Shown here one piece after another: positions 15,946-23,740 of a stretch of DNA of 50,681 nt. The position numbers were made by a program, and so were the translations under genes. Below the pieces are notes generated by a model. That model worked only from the letters and a program-made list of their open reading frames with translations. It did not search any database and was not told the origin of the DNA. The stretch is from the NCBI RefSeq assembly GCF_001434665.1, contig NZ_AZDG01000018.1:1-50681 (forward strand). Reading direction: 5' to 3'. The stretch's first letter is position 1. Each line of letters opens with the position of its first letter. The DNA comes from Companilactobacillus tucceti DSM 20183 (GTDB lineage: Bacteria > Bacillota > Bacilli > Lactobacillales > Lactobacillaceae).

Positions 15946-16008
15946 CTAGTTGGCGTTAACTATATTGCTAGTCAGCGTTGACGCCTGTTCTTTCTGTAAT
16001 TCATACAT
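15946..16008 (-). CDS. Candidate 20-residue peptide (leader or small protein)
   Basis: ATG at 16008 is preceded by GAGGTGAT at ideal distance and followed by 20 codons (MYELQKEQ to IVNAN) and TAG. It begins 45 bases after the DUF1129 stop codon and directly after a hairpin. Its coding part contains an inverted repeat (GGCGTCAAC / GTTAACGCC with one mismatch), so translation could affect an RNA structure before the 41-residue gene. The strong ribosome site is direct evidence; translation and function are not shown. Confidence 0.35.
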   Translation of the reverse strand: MYELQKEQASTLTSNIVNAN

Positions 16009-16023
16009 CCGATCACCTCTATT

Positions 16024-16049
16024 TTAGCACAAATTATTTAAAGTGCTAA
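16024..16049 (-). other. Hairpin between DUF1129 and the 20-codon ORF
   Basis: TTAGCAC and GTGCTAA pair across 12 bases, immediately after the DUF1129 stop codon. On the minus strand no T run follows, so it is not a good terminator in the direction of these genes; transcripts may read through it. Confidence 0.4.
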
Positions 16050-16052
16050 TTT

Positions 16053-16796
16053 TTAGAAGAAGCTTCTCTCATGAATATCCATTAATTTACGGTAAACAAA
16101 TCTTGCACCAAATGCTACTGCAGCAACAATTAAGTATCCAATACCATCTAGTGAAGGATTAATAACAGTTGGGATTGCTTGAGCTAATCCTAAGAAGACC
16201 ATCATCATGGCAAGACCGGCAACTAAGTATCCAATGGTTACTAACCAACCTGGTCTTTCGTTCTTTGGTTTTCTCATCTGCATATTGAACCAAGTCAATA
16301 AATAACCCCATAGGAATGACAAAATCAAAAGTGTTAAAATCCCAGTTTGATTTGTTGGTTGTTTCTTATTAGTCAAAGCAACCACGCCATAAAGTAATCC
16401 AAACATCGTTAAGAATAACAATGATGTATCAATACCTAATGCCCAGTATGGAGTCTTTTTCTTAGGTTTAACTGGATGAGCAATGTCTCCAGCTTTTTTT
16501 GTTACAGGTCCATACAATTGATTAGCAGGAACACCAATAATTTGATTTTCAACAATTTCTCTAATCAAATTATCGACTGATTCTTTGGCTTCATCTTCAG
16601 TGAATCCACCCTCGATCAACTTCTTATTTAATTTAAAAACGTATTCTTCATTTTTATTTGTTAGATTTTTGCGTAAATCTTCAATACTAGTACTTTGAAT
16701 TTTTTCTTTAGTTAATTCTTGTTTTTCTTGTTTAGCAGCCTTTTCTTTCTGTTTAACTGCTGCCTTTTGATTCTTCTTTCTTATATCGTCTGACAT
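16053..16796 (-). CDS. DUF1129 family membrane protein
   Basis: The 247-residue protein has a highly charged N-terminal third rich in Lys/Glu/Gln (probable helical or coiled region, residues 1-60) and four membrane segments in the last 150 residues. It matches the DUF1129 family, which in lactobacilli regularly follows ychF near the origin. Function unknown. It starts 15 bases after ychF behind GGGGGAG and is the last large gene of the parA-parB operon. Confidence 0.8.
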   Translation of the reverse strand: MSDDIRKKNQKAAVKQKEKAAKQEKQELTKEKIQSTSIEDLRKNLTNKNEEYVFKLNKKLIEGGFTEDEAKESVDNLIREIVENQIIGVPANQLYGPVTKKAGDIAHPVKPKKKTPYWALGIDTSLLFLTMFGLLYGVVALTNKKQPTNQTGILTLLILSFLWGYLLTWFNMQMRKPKNERPGWLVTIGYLVAGLAMMMVFLGLAQAIPTVINPSLDGIGYLIVAAVAFGARFVYRKLMDIHERSFF

Positions 16797-16811
16797 TAAT
16801 TCTCCCCCTGG

Positions 16812-17912
16812 CTAGACATTAAAGCGGAATTCAATAATATCCCCATCTTGTACTTCGTAATCTTTACCTTCAAGTCTTAATTTACCGGCTTCTTTAACAG
16901 CTGCACTACTTCCACAATCATCAAGATCTTTAAAGGACATTACTTCTGCTCGAATAAATCCACGTTCAAAGTCAGAGTGAATAATACCAGCAACTTGTGG
17001 TGCTTTCATACCTTTATGGAAAGTCCAAGCACGAGTTTCTTTACCACCAGCAGTGAAGAAAGTTCTTAGACCTAATAGTTTATAACTAGCTTTGATCAAC
17101 TTATCAAGACCTGATTCACTAACACCTTCAGCTTCAAGAAAGTCTCTTCTATCATCGTCATCTAATTCGGCTATTTCTTCTTCAGTCTTAGCAGAAACAC
17201 CAATTACTTCAGCGTTTTCTTTCTTAGCGAAATCTTCAATTACCTTAAAGTATTTTGAACTTTCAGGATCTGACATGTCATCTTCAGCGATATTAGCAAC
17301 ATACAAAACTGGTTTAGAAGTTAATAGGAATAGACCTTTAACAATTTTTTGCTCTTCTTCATTGAATTCAATCTCACGAACTGAAACGCCTTCTTCAAGG
17401 ACAGGTTTGATCTTTTTAAGAACTTCAAATTCAGCAATAGCTTCTTTATCTTTACTTCTAGCTTGTTTTTCTACTTTTGTATAACGCTTGTTAACACTAT
17501 CAAGGTCAGCAATACTCAATTCCATATTGATAGTTTCAATATCTTCTAGAGGGTCAACTTTACCAGTAACACTAGTAATATTGTCATCATCAAATGCACG
17601 AACAACATGAACGATCGCATCTACTTGACGAATATTTTCCAAGAACTTATTACCAAGTCCCTCACCTTTACTAGCGCCTTTTACGATTCCGGCAATATCT
17701 GTAAATTCAAAAGTTGTATGGATAATTTTCTTAGCAGGAATAACTTCATCAATTCTTGCTAAACGTTTGTCAGGTACTTCAACCATTCCCACATTAGGAT
17801 CGATAGTAGCAAATGGATAATTAGCCATCTCCGCACCCGCTTTTGTGATGGCATTAAATAATGTCGACTTTCCAACGTTTGGTAAACCGACGATTCCGGC
17901 AGTAAGAGCCAT
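16812..17912 (-). CDS. ychF: Redox-regulated OBG-family ATPase/GTPase YchF
   Basis: The 366-residue protein has the family length. It has G1 GLPNVGKST near residues 8-16, the switch region DIAGIVKGASKGEGLG, a coiled-coil insertion, and a TGS domain with AWTFHKGMKAPQVAGIIHSDFERGFIRAEV at the end. YchF/Ola1 hydrolyses ATP, associates with ribosomes and influences stress responses. Only two bases separate it from the DUF951 gene, so it belongs to the parA-parB-DUF951 transcription unit. Confidence 0.95.
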   Translation of the reverse strand: MALTAGIVGLPNVGKSTLFNAITKAGAEMANYPFATIDPNVGMVEVPDKRLARIDEVIPAKKIIHTTFEFTDIAGIVKGASKGEGLGNKFLENIRQVDAIVHVVRAFDDDNITSVTGKVDPLEDIETINMELSIADLDSVNKRYTKVEKQARSKDKEAIAEFEVLKKIKPVLEEGVSVREIEFNEEEQKIVKGLFLLTSKPVLYVANIAEDDMSDPESSKYFKVIEDFAKKENAEVIGVSAKTEEEIAELDDDDRRDFLEAEGVSESGLDKLIKASYKLLGLRTFFTAGGKETRAWTFHKGMKAPQVAGIIHSDFERGFIRAEVMSFKDLDDCGSSAAVKEAGKLRLEGKDYEVQDGDIIEFRFNV

Positions 17913-17914
17913 TG

Positions 17915-18178
17915 TTAAAATTCCTCATTTCTATTGATATTTGGTTGTGCAATTTGTGTTTGTTTTAAATAAAATTGTTCTTTTGAAGGATCAACTTGAT
18001 CTGCATTAGTCAAAACCTTCTTAAATTTAGTTTTAAATTCACCGCGTGGAATCATCACGATATGTCCGCAACCAAGACATTTCACTTTGATATCCGCACC
18101 CATACGAATGACTTCCCAACGATTTTCCCCACAAGCATGAGGCTTTTTCATCGTTATAACGTCTCCTAAATTATACAT
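17915..18178 (-). CDS. DUF951 family zinc-ribbon-like protein
   Basis: This 87-residue protein has the DUF951 pattern: MYNLGDVITMKKPHACG, WEVIRMGADIKVKCLGCGH and IPR. Cysteines in CG and CLGCGH could hold a metal ion. DUF951 is almost always found between parB and ychF in lactobacilli and bacilli, as here, and may act with either; no function is established. It carries a longer C-terminal tail than the about 65-residue core. AGAGGAG precedes ATG. Confidence 0.9.
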   Translation of the reverse strand: MYNLGDVITMKKPHACGENRWEVIRMGADIKVKCLGCGHIVMIPRGEFKTKFKKVLTNADQVDPSKEQFYLKQTQIAQPNINRNEEF

Positions 18179-18188
18179 GCTGTCTCCT

Positions 18189-19061
18189 CTAATCTAACTT
18201 GATCCCTAATAGATCTAAGATTCTATTCAAATCTTTAGTATTAGAAAAATCAATTTCTAGTTTACCACTGCCCTTACGGCTTTCTCTAACTGATACTGGA
18301 GTATCGAACTTTTCTACCAATTTTTCTTCTGTGGCTCTGATATATGGAGATTTTGTTGAAACAGTTTTTTTCCTCTTTTTACTGTCATGTTTCGTCTCTG
18401 TTGCTAATTGTTCCAATTGACGAACCGTTAAGTCTTCACTGACAGCTTTTTTTGCTAATTTATCAATTTGATCTTTATCTTTTAAACTCAATAATGTCCT
18501 AGCTTGCCCCATTGATAAATCACCATTTTGAACTAACTTTTTAGTTGCAGGTGGCAAATTTAACAATCTTAAATAATTGGCAATATATGGACGACTTTTA
18601 CCTAAGCGTTGAGATACTTGCTCTTGGGTCAAATTAAGTTTAGTAATTAGAGTTTGATATGCATCTGCTTCTTCTAGAGGAGTTAGATCTTCTCTTTGAA
18701 GATTCTCCAAAACAGCGATTTCCATCATCCCTGATTCACTTAAGGGACGAATTATGGCTGGAATTGTTTTTTGCTCAGCAATTTTACTTGCTCTAAAACG
18801 GCGTTCCCCAGCTATAATTTCAAATCCATTAACACTTTCACGAACAATGATTGGTTGGAAAACACCATTTTGTTGAATTGATCTAGCTAGTTCATTTAAA
18901 GCGTGCTCATCAAATGTTTTTCTAGGTTGGTAAGGATTGGGTCTAATATCCTCAAGTGAAAGATCTACAACTGTTTCACTATTTTCATCGATTGCTTCAA
19001 ATTCAGAAAATATTGCATCGATGCCCTTACCTAAGCCTTTTTTATTTTTGTTTGATGCCAT
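18189..19061 (-). CDS. parB: Chromosome partitioning protein ParB (Spo0J)
   Basis: The 290-residue protein has the N-terminal CTP-binding ParB domain (DIRPNPYQPRKTF, IIAGERRFRASK), a helix-turn-helix (LTQEQVSQRLGKSRPYIANYLRLL) and a C-terminal dimerisation domain. ParB loads on parS sites, spreads as a CTP-dependent clamp and works with ParA and SMC. Its start lies inside the end of parA with a 20-base overlap, with GGAGGTG as ribosome site. No canonical parS sequence was found by eye in the window, and no noc gene is next to rsmG. Confidence 0.95.
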   Translation of the reverse strand: MASNKNKKGLGKGIDAIFSEFEAIDENSETVVDLSLEDIRPNPYQPRKTFDEHALNELARSIQQNGVFQPIIVRESVNGFEIIAGERRFRASKIAEQKTIPAIIRPLSESGMMEIAVLENLQREDLTPLEEADAYQTLITKLNLTQEQVSQRLGKSRPYIANYLRLLNLPPATKKLVQNGDLSMGQARTLLSLKDKDQIDKLAKKAVSEDLTVRQLEQLATETKHDSKKRKKTVSTKSPYIRATEEKLVEKFDTPVSVRESRKGSGKLEIDFSNTKDLNRILDLLGIKLD

Positions 19062-19818
19062 TACGTTTTAACACCTCCTTAGCTAGGTCACGATATGCCT
19101 CAGCTCCACGTGATTTATCATCAAAATCAACGATTGGTAAGCCATAACTTGGTGCCTCAGCTAATCTAGTATTTCTAGGTACGATTGCCTTATAAACACG
19201 GTCCCCAAAGTAAGATTTTACTTCTCCTACAACTTGGGCACCTAGGTTTGTTCTAGCATCCAACATTGTTAGCAAAACACCCTCAATTGCTAAATTATTA
19301 TTAAAATGTTTTTGAACCAAACGAATTGTGTTCAACAACTGACTCAATCCCTCCAAAGCATAATATTCACTTTGTACTGGAATAATGATTGAATCACTTG
19401 CAGTAAAGGCATTAGTTGATAGTTGTCCTAAAGAAGGTGGACAATCGATCAAAATAATATCGTATTTGTCATCAACCTCTTCTATTCCGGATCTCAATCT
19501 AGTTTCACGAGCCATCATAGTTGTAAGTTCCATTTCAGCACCAGCAAGCTGAATCGTAGCTGGAACAATATCAAGATTTGGATGTTTTGAATGAATAATA
19601 GTTTTAGCTAAAGGATATTCGTTGACTAAAACATCATAAATATCTTTTTCAACGTGAGCCTTTTTAATACCTAATCCACTTGTAGCATTTCCCTGAGGAT
19701 CAGTATCAATAATCAAAACTTTTTGGCCAAGATCAGCCAAACATGCACCAAGGTTGATAGTAGTTGTTGTTTTTCCTACACCACCCTTTTGGTTTGCGAC
19801 AGATATTTTTCGTGCCAT
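19042..19818 (-). CDS. parA: Chromosome partitioning ATPase ParA (Soj)
   Basis: The 258-residue protein starts RKISVANQKGGVGKTTTTINLG, the deviant Walker A of ParA/MinD ATPases. IDTDPQGNATSGLG (Walker A') and the Walker B region IILIDCPPSLG follow. It dimerises on DNA with ATP and acts with ParB in origin segregation and replication control. GGGGAATAAA precedes ATG. The gene lies 86 bases downstream of rsmG, in the usual order. Confidence 0.95.
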   Translation of the reverse strand: MARKISVANQKGGVGKTTTTINLGACLADLGQKVLIIDTDPQGNATSGLGIKKAHVEKDIYDVLVNEYPLAKTIIHSKHPNLDIVPATIQLAGAEMELTTMMARETRLRSGIEEVDDKYDIILIDCPPSLGQLSTNAFTASDSIIIPVQSEYYALEGLSQLLNTIRLVQKHFNNNLAIEGVLLTMLDARTNLGAQVVGEVKSYFGDRVYKAIVPRNTRLAEAPSYGLPIVDFDDKSRGAEAYRDLAKEVLKRNGIKQK

Positions 19819-19904
19819 TTTATTCCCCTATTCTCCAATCTTCAAAAGATTGTTTAACATTTATTAATTCTATCATTTTAATAGGTAACTTTTAGAATTA
19901 ATGA

Positions 19905-20630
19905 TTATCCAACGAGTGGTTTTCTAGCCGGAGTACCTGGCTTTCTAGGATATTTTTTTGGTGTCACTTTAGTCTTTTCAACAAAAATAAAGTTTCTAAT
20001 ACCTTCGTCATTTGGCAATTCAAATGATTTTTGATCTGTAACTTTACCACCTAAAAGACTAATAGCATATTTAGCTTCACTCAATTCTTCAGGTGCTTTT
20101 TCAGATTTCATAGCAATAAACTTTCCACCAACTTTAACAAATGGTAGACATAACTCCGTTAAAACATTCATGGCTGACACAGCGCGAGCCGTTACAACAT
20201 CGTAGTTTTCACGATAAAGTTTATTTTTACCAAGCTCTTCAGCACGACCATGTACTAAATTAATACCTGTTAAGTCTAATTTCCCAGCTAAATTATTCAA
20301 AAACTTAATTCGTTTATTCAAAGAATCAATCATTGTTATCTTTAATTTAGGGTTAACTATTTTTAATGGTATCGAGGGGAAACCAGCCCCTGAACCGATA
20401 TCACAAAGTGATAATTCGTCAGTTAAGATTTTGTCGTCTACAAATCCTAAGACTAAAGAATCATAAAAATGTTTTAAGTATACTTGTGATTCTTCTGTTA
20501 TTGACGTTAAATTCATTACTTTATTAGTTTCAACTAATTCATGAAAATAAATTTGGAATTGTTCTTTTTGTTTGTCACTTAACTCAATACCTTTTTGTGA
20601 TAATGCCTGATAAAATTCTTCCGGTTTCAT
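19905..20630 (-). CDS. rsmG: 16S rRNA (guanine527-N7)-methyltransferase RsmG
   Basis: The 241-residue protein (GidB) shows the Rossmann methyltransferase site LCDIGSGAGFPSIPLKI and VTARAVS. It methylates G527 of 16S rRNA with SAM. It begins after GAGGATTTAA. In most lactobacilli mnmE-mnmG-rsmG-parA-parB follow one another near oriC; here the mnm genes are not upstream, and a divergent zinc-ribbon gene takes their place, so the locus is rearranged relative to that order. Confidence 0.95.
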   Translation of the reverse strand: MKPEEFYQALSQKGIELSDKQKEQFQIYFHELVETNKVMNLTSITEESQVYLKHFYDSLVLGFVDDKILTDELSLCDIGSGAGFPSIPLKIVNPKLKITMIDSLNKRIKFLNNLAGKLDLTGINLVHGRAEELGKNKLYRENYDVVTARAVSAMNVLTELCLPFVKVGGKFIAMKSEKAPEELSEAKYAISLLGGKVTDQKSFELPNDEGIRNFIFVEKTKVTPKKYPRKPGTPARKPLVG

Positions 20631-20645
20631 TTAAATCCTCCACTC

Positions 20646-20663
20646 GTGAAACACTTGTTTCAC
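20646..20663. promoter_or_regulatory. Everted parS-like palindrome before rsmG
   Basis: GTGAAACA-CT-TGTTTCAC consists of the two half-sites of parS (TGTTTCAC GTGAAACA) in the reversed arrangement. It stands 16 bases upstream of the rsmG start. It may simply be a leader hairpin or the site of another regulator; binding by ParB is not expected from its geometry. Confidence 0.35.
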
Positions 20664-20819
20664 ACTTGTTAATCGTATATTATTCCTCAAACAAATTCAA
20701 TGATAGTTATCCATTTTAAAAGTGTAAAATCATCCTGAATATTGGATTTTTTATGAAATTTTGAACAAAACTTTGATACGATATTGATAGTTATTATTAT
20801 TTTTTAGGGGGGGATCTAC

Positions 20820-21782
20820 ATGAAGTGTCCAAATTGCGGGGCACCTATTAAGGGTGACCAGAAATTTTGTAACAAGTGTGGCTTTAATTTAACTACCGTT
20901 GATCAAAAATCAGAAAGTACAAATGATACAAAAAAAGTTTCTGTATCTAATGAAACTAAAACGGTTGATGAAAATAGTCAAAGTCATAAGGAAGTAGTAC
21001 AGGAAAAAAAGACGAGTCCTATTCTGGGATTTTTTAATAATAATCCAGCACTTATATTCATCTTTGTTTTACTGTCTGCATTGATCTATTGTTTCAATAC
21101 TGATATTGGAATTATTATTTTTATTTTGGGGATTTTTGGGATCCTATATCTTTATTCAAAGAACAATAAAACTGCTAAAGAAATAGAACTCAACAAAACA
21201 TTAGAGGGAATTATCCCATTAAAAAGTCAAAAAAATAATAATCTCTTGCTATTAGAGATATTGGCATATGGTTCTAATGTGATTGCTGTTTTCAAATTAC
21301 CAATTTTAGATTTAACCGATATTTTTAAACTTGCCGATTCAGATGTATTTACTTCTGGGATAATGAGTCATTTTAATGACCTTTTCAATAATGGCAATAT
21401 CTCACTATTTAAACTTGGTACATTGACATCCAAACTATCAAGCATTCTATCAGCTTATTACAAAGACTATAGTACAAAAGAAATGACTGATGTTATACGT
21501 GGCTTGTCAGAACTGAAATGGGGAATCTACATAATTATTTTCTGTGTTTTCCTAGCCATTATTTCAAAGTTTATCAAAAACTACGAAATTCCAATTCAAT
21601 TAGTATCAGGCGTTTTACCAACTTTAATTTATCTATTTGTATATTTCAAAATAAAAAATGGCGATTCCGATTATGCTATTATCTCTACATTTTTAGGTTC
21701 CGGTTTTTACTTGGGATTGATTGCCTCAATTGTACTTGTAATAATCTCTTTGATTCGATTGGGAAAGTCTAAGAAGGCCTAA
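20820..21782 (+). CDS. Zinc-ribbon membrane protein, first gene of an envelope operon
   Basis: The 320-residue protein starts with a zinc ribbon (CPNCGAPI...FCNKCGFNL, residues 3-24), then a polar linker, then two close hydrophobic segments (about 73-115). A cytoplasmic or extracellular region and three or four further membrane segments towards the C-terminus follow. The ribosome site is GGGGGGG. The next gene starts after two bases. I recognise no family beyond the zinc ribbon; the organisation suggests a membrane regulator or assembly factor working with the two downstream products. Confidence 0.7.
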   Translation: MKCPNCGAPIKGDQKFCNKCGFNLTTVDQKSESTNDTKKVSVSNETKTVDENSQSHKEVVQEKKTSPILGFFNNNPALIFIFVLLSALIYCFNTDIGIIIFILGIFGILYLYSKNNKTAKEIELNKTLEGIIPLKSQKNNNLLLLEILAYGSNVIAVFKLPILDLTDIFKLADSDVFTSGIMSHFNDLFNNGNISLFKLGTLTSKLSSILSAYYKDYSTKEMTDVIRGLSELKWGIYIIIFCVFLAIISKFIKNYEIPIQLVSGVLPTLIYLFVYFKIKNGDSDYAIISTFLGSGFYLGLIASIVLVIISLIRLGKSKKA

Positions 21783-21784
21783 CT

Positions 21785-22603
21785 ATGAAGAAAAAAACTT
21801 TTATTAATATCATTTTATTAATGTCATTAATTATTTCTAGCGTTACATTCATCACTGCATGTACTAATAAAAGCGAAAAACACTCGCAAGATTCAAAGGT
21901 AGTCAAAAAATATAAAAGTAAAAAAGTAAAAAAGGAAGCAAAAATTAAAACAGTGGCAGATACGCTAAAGAACTCATCAAAAAAGAAGTTAATTTATGCA
22001 CCATTAGGTGATTCTTTATCTGTAGGACTTTTTGCCGACAGTAAGGCAACACGTTTTACAACTTTATTCACTAAAGATATTGAAAATGCCACTGGTAAAA
22101 AAGTATCTGAAGATGGCATTTCAGTAGTTGGAAAAACAGCTTCTAACTTCGGTGTCTATCAGGTGAATAGTATTGTAGAAAAAGATCCTGATATTGTTAC
22201 AGTCGAATTTGGAACTAATGATGCTGCTGGGGGAGCAACAACTAGCGCATTAAACGCATATGAGGTTTCCATGAACAAAATCGTCGATACACTTAAAGAA
22301 AGAACCCATGCACAAATTATTTTGATGACAACTTGGTCGCCTAAAGGCGGTGAGCACGCTCAAGATGATAAGCAATTTGACCAAATAGTTTATAAAATTG
22401 CTAAGGAAAATAACTTACCCGTCGCCGATCTATCAACCATCTGGGAAAATAACGATAATGTAACGGGCCCAGCCGGAAAAACTATTAGTGATTTTTCAGA
22501 TTATTTGACTAGAGATAACTTCCATCCTAATCAATTAGGACACGATAAAATTGCTGAACTTTTGAACCAAAAATTAAATCAGGAGGGTACTTATGAACGA
22601 TAA
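21785..22603 (+). CDS. SGNH/GDSL-type hydrolase, lipoprotein
   Basis: The 272-residue precursor has a signal peptide with a lipobox (ITAC, Cys26), a very Lys-rich spacer (about 30-70) and an SGNH hydrolase domain: PLGDSLSVG (Ser77), FGTNDAAG (block III) and DNFHPNQLGH (catalytic Asp/His). It should be membrane-anchored outside the cell and cleave an ester, for example an O-acetyl group on wall polymers or glycans (inference). It lies between two zinc-ribbon proteins and overlaps the following gene by 11 bases, so the three are translated as one unit. Confidence 0.85.
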   Translation: MKKKTFINIILLMSLIISSVTFITACTNKSEKHSQDSKVVKKYKSKKVKKEAKIKTVADTLKNSSKKKLIYAPLGDSLSVGLFADSKATRFTTLFTKDIENATGKKVSEDGISVVGKTASNFGVYQVNSIVEKDPDIVTVEFGTNDAAGGATTSALNAYEVSMNKIVDTLKERTHAQIILMTTWSPKGGEHAQDDKQFDQIVYKIAKENNLPVADLSTIWENNDNVTGPAGKTISDFSDYLTRDNFHPNQLGHDKIAELLNQKLNQEGTYER

Positions 22604-23693
22604 AGAATTTTGCCCTAATTGTGGTAAACCAGTATCTAAGTCAGATGATTTTTGTCAAAACTGTGGATATGCTTTAAAACAATATCGTGAAAATAATAAA
22701 GAGGATTCAATTACACAACCAAAGCAAACTGAAAATCATCAACAGACTCAACAAAACACTCCAATAACTCACAACAAGAAGAAATCTCCTTTGATACCTA
22801 TTATCTTAGTAGTTGTTATCTTGATAGCAGCATATTTAGGAGGTAACTGGTATTTTAGTAAATCTCGTCAATCGCAAGTATTGTCTGACAATATGACTAG
22901 TGGCGTTACCTCAAGAATGGCGTCTGCTGCGGTAACAGAAAGTGGTAGTAAAATTTCTGAGTCTGATCTAAAGCCATTAAGCAATTTGTATATTAAAGAT
23001 AGCTCTACTAGTGAACAAGTAAAAAACTCTATTTTAAAAGATAGTCAATCGACTAACTTCAAAGTAGCCGAAGTTGGAAAATATCTGGGTCTCTTCCCTA
23101 AATACAAAATTGTAATTGTTAAACAAGCAATTGAAATTGAAACAAACATTGATAATCCATCATTCAAATTAAATGGAAAATCAATTTCATCTAGAAATGA
23201 CGATGGCGAATACAAATTATCAAAACGTATTCCTGGTTTATACAAAGTTTCAGTAAGTGGCAAAAAAACTAAACAAGTCATAGTTCCAGTCGCTGGTGAG
23301 GCTGATGAGTACACTATTAACGAGGCTAATATTTCCGATGACGATGAAGACGATGTATCAACAACTGAACAACCAGCAAGAACTAGTCGCAGTAGCCGCA
23401 GAACTTATACTCCAAGTAAAGATGATGAGGACGAATACTATGAGCCTTCAGACGATGATGAAACTTTCCTTGGATCATGGACTAATGACACATCTACAGT
23501 AACCTTCAACGACGACGGTACATATAGCCTAGATGATAAGACTGGTACTTATAAAGTTAATTCATGGCATGGTGATCAAGTATCTATAACTTACTATGAA
23601 GACGGTAAGTCAGGTCCTGGTTGGACAGCAACTTATACATTAGACGATGATTCACTTGAGTTAAATTCAAACCACATGACATGGTATAGATAA
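22593..23693 (+). CDS. Zinc-ribbon, single-pass membrane protein with acidic linker
   Basis: The 366-residue protein has a zinc ribbon (CPNCGKPV...FCQNCGYAL, residues 7-28), a Gln-rich linker, one membrane segment (about 69-88) and an extracellular part resembling TcaA/YvbJ-like proteins. An Asp/Glu/Ser/Arg-rich linker (about 240-290) and a terminal domain (GSWTND, GDQVSITYYEDG, W, LDDDSLEL) follow. It starts inside the hydrolase gene behind AGGAGGG. The terminal domain resembles the last part of the SLAP-like protein at 6475-7038. Its function is unknown; the layout fits an envelope sensor or scaffold. Confidence 0.7.
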   Translation: MNDKEFCPNCGKPVSKSDDFCQNCGYALKQYRENNKEDSITQPKQTENHQQTQQNTPITHNKKKSPLIPIILVVVILIAAYLGGNWYFSKSRQSQVLSDNMTSGVTSRMASAAVTESGSKISESDLKPLSNLYIKDSSTSEQVKNSILKDSQSTNFKVAEVGKYLGLFPKYKIVIVKQAIEIETNIDNPSFKLNGKSISSRNDDGEYKLSKRIPGLYKVSVSGKKTKQVIVPVAGEADEYTINEANISDDDEDDVSTTEQPARTSRSSRRTYTPSKDDEDEYYEPSDDDETFLGSWTNDTSTVTFNDDGTYSLDDKTGTYKVNSWHGDQVSITYYEDGKSGPGWTATYTLDDDSLELNSNHMTWYR

Positions 23694-23694
23694 A

Positions 23695-23740
23695 AAAATA
23701 AAGTCGGATCAATTATATGATCCGGCTTTATTTTTATCGT
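23695..23740. terminator. Bidirectional terminator, partly coding
   Basis: AAAGTCGGATCA-ATTATA-TGATCCGGCTTT (with one G-T pair) is flanked by A and T runs. It ends the zinc-ribbon/SGNH operon on the plus strand, and on the minus strand it encodes the last codons of the MerR gene (DKNKAGSYN). Confidence 0.75.

Noticed and set aside
16024-16049. Terminator for DUF1129
   Set aside because: The T run is on the wrong side for minus-strand transcription, so it was kept only as a hairpin.
20646-20663. True parS site
   Set aside because: Half-sites are in the reversed order and separated by two bases, which does not match the parS palindrome.
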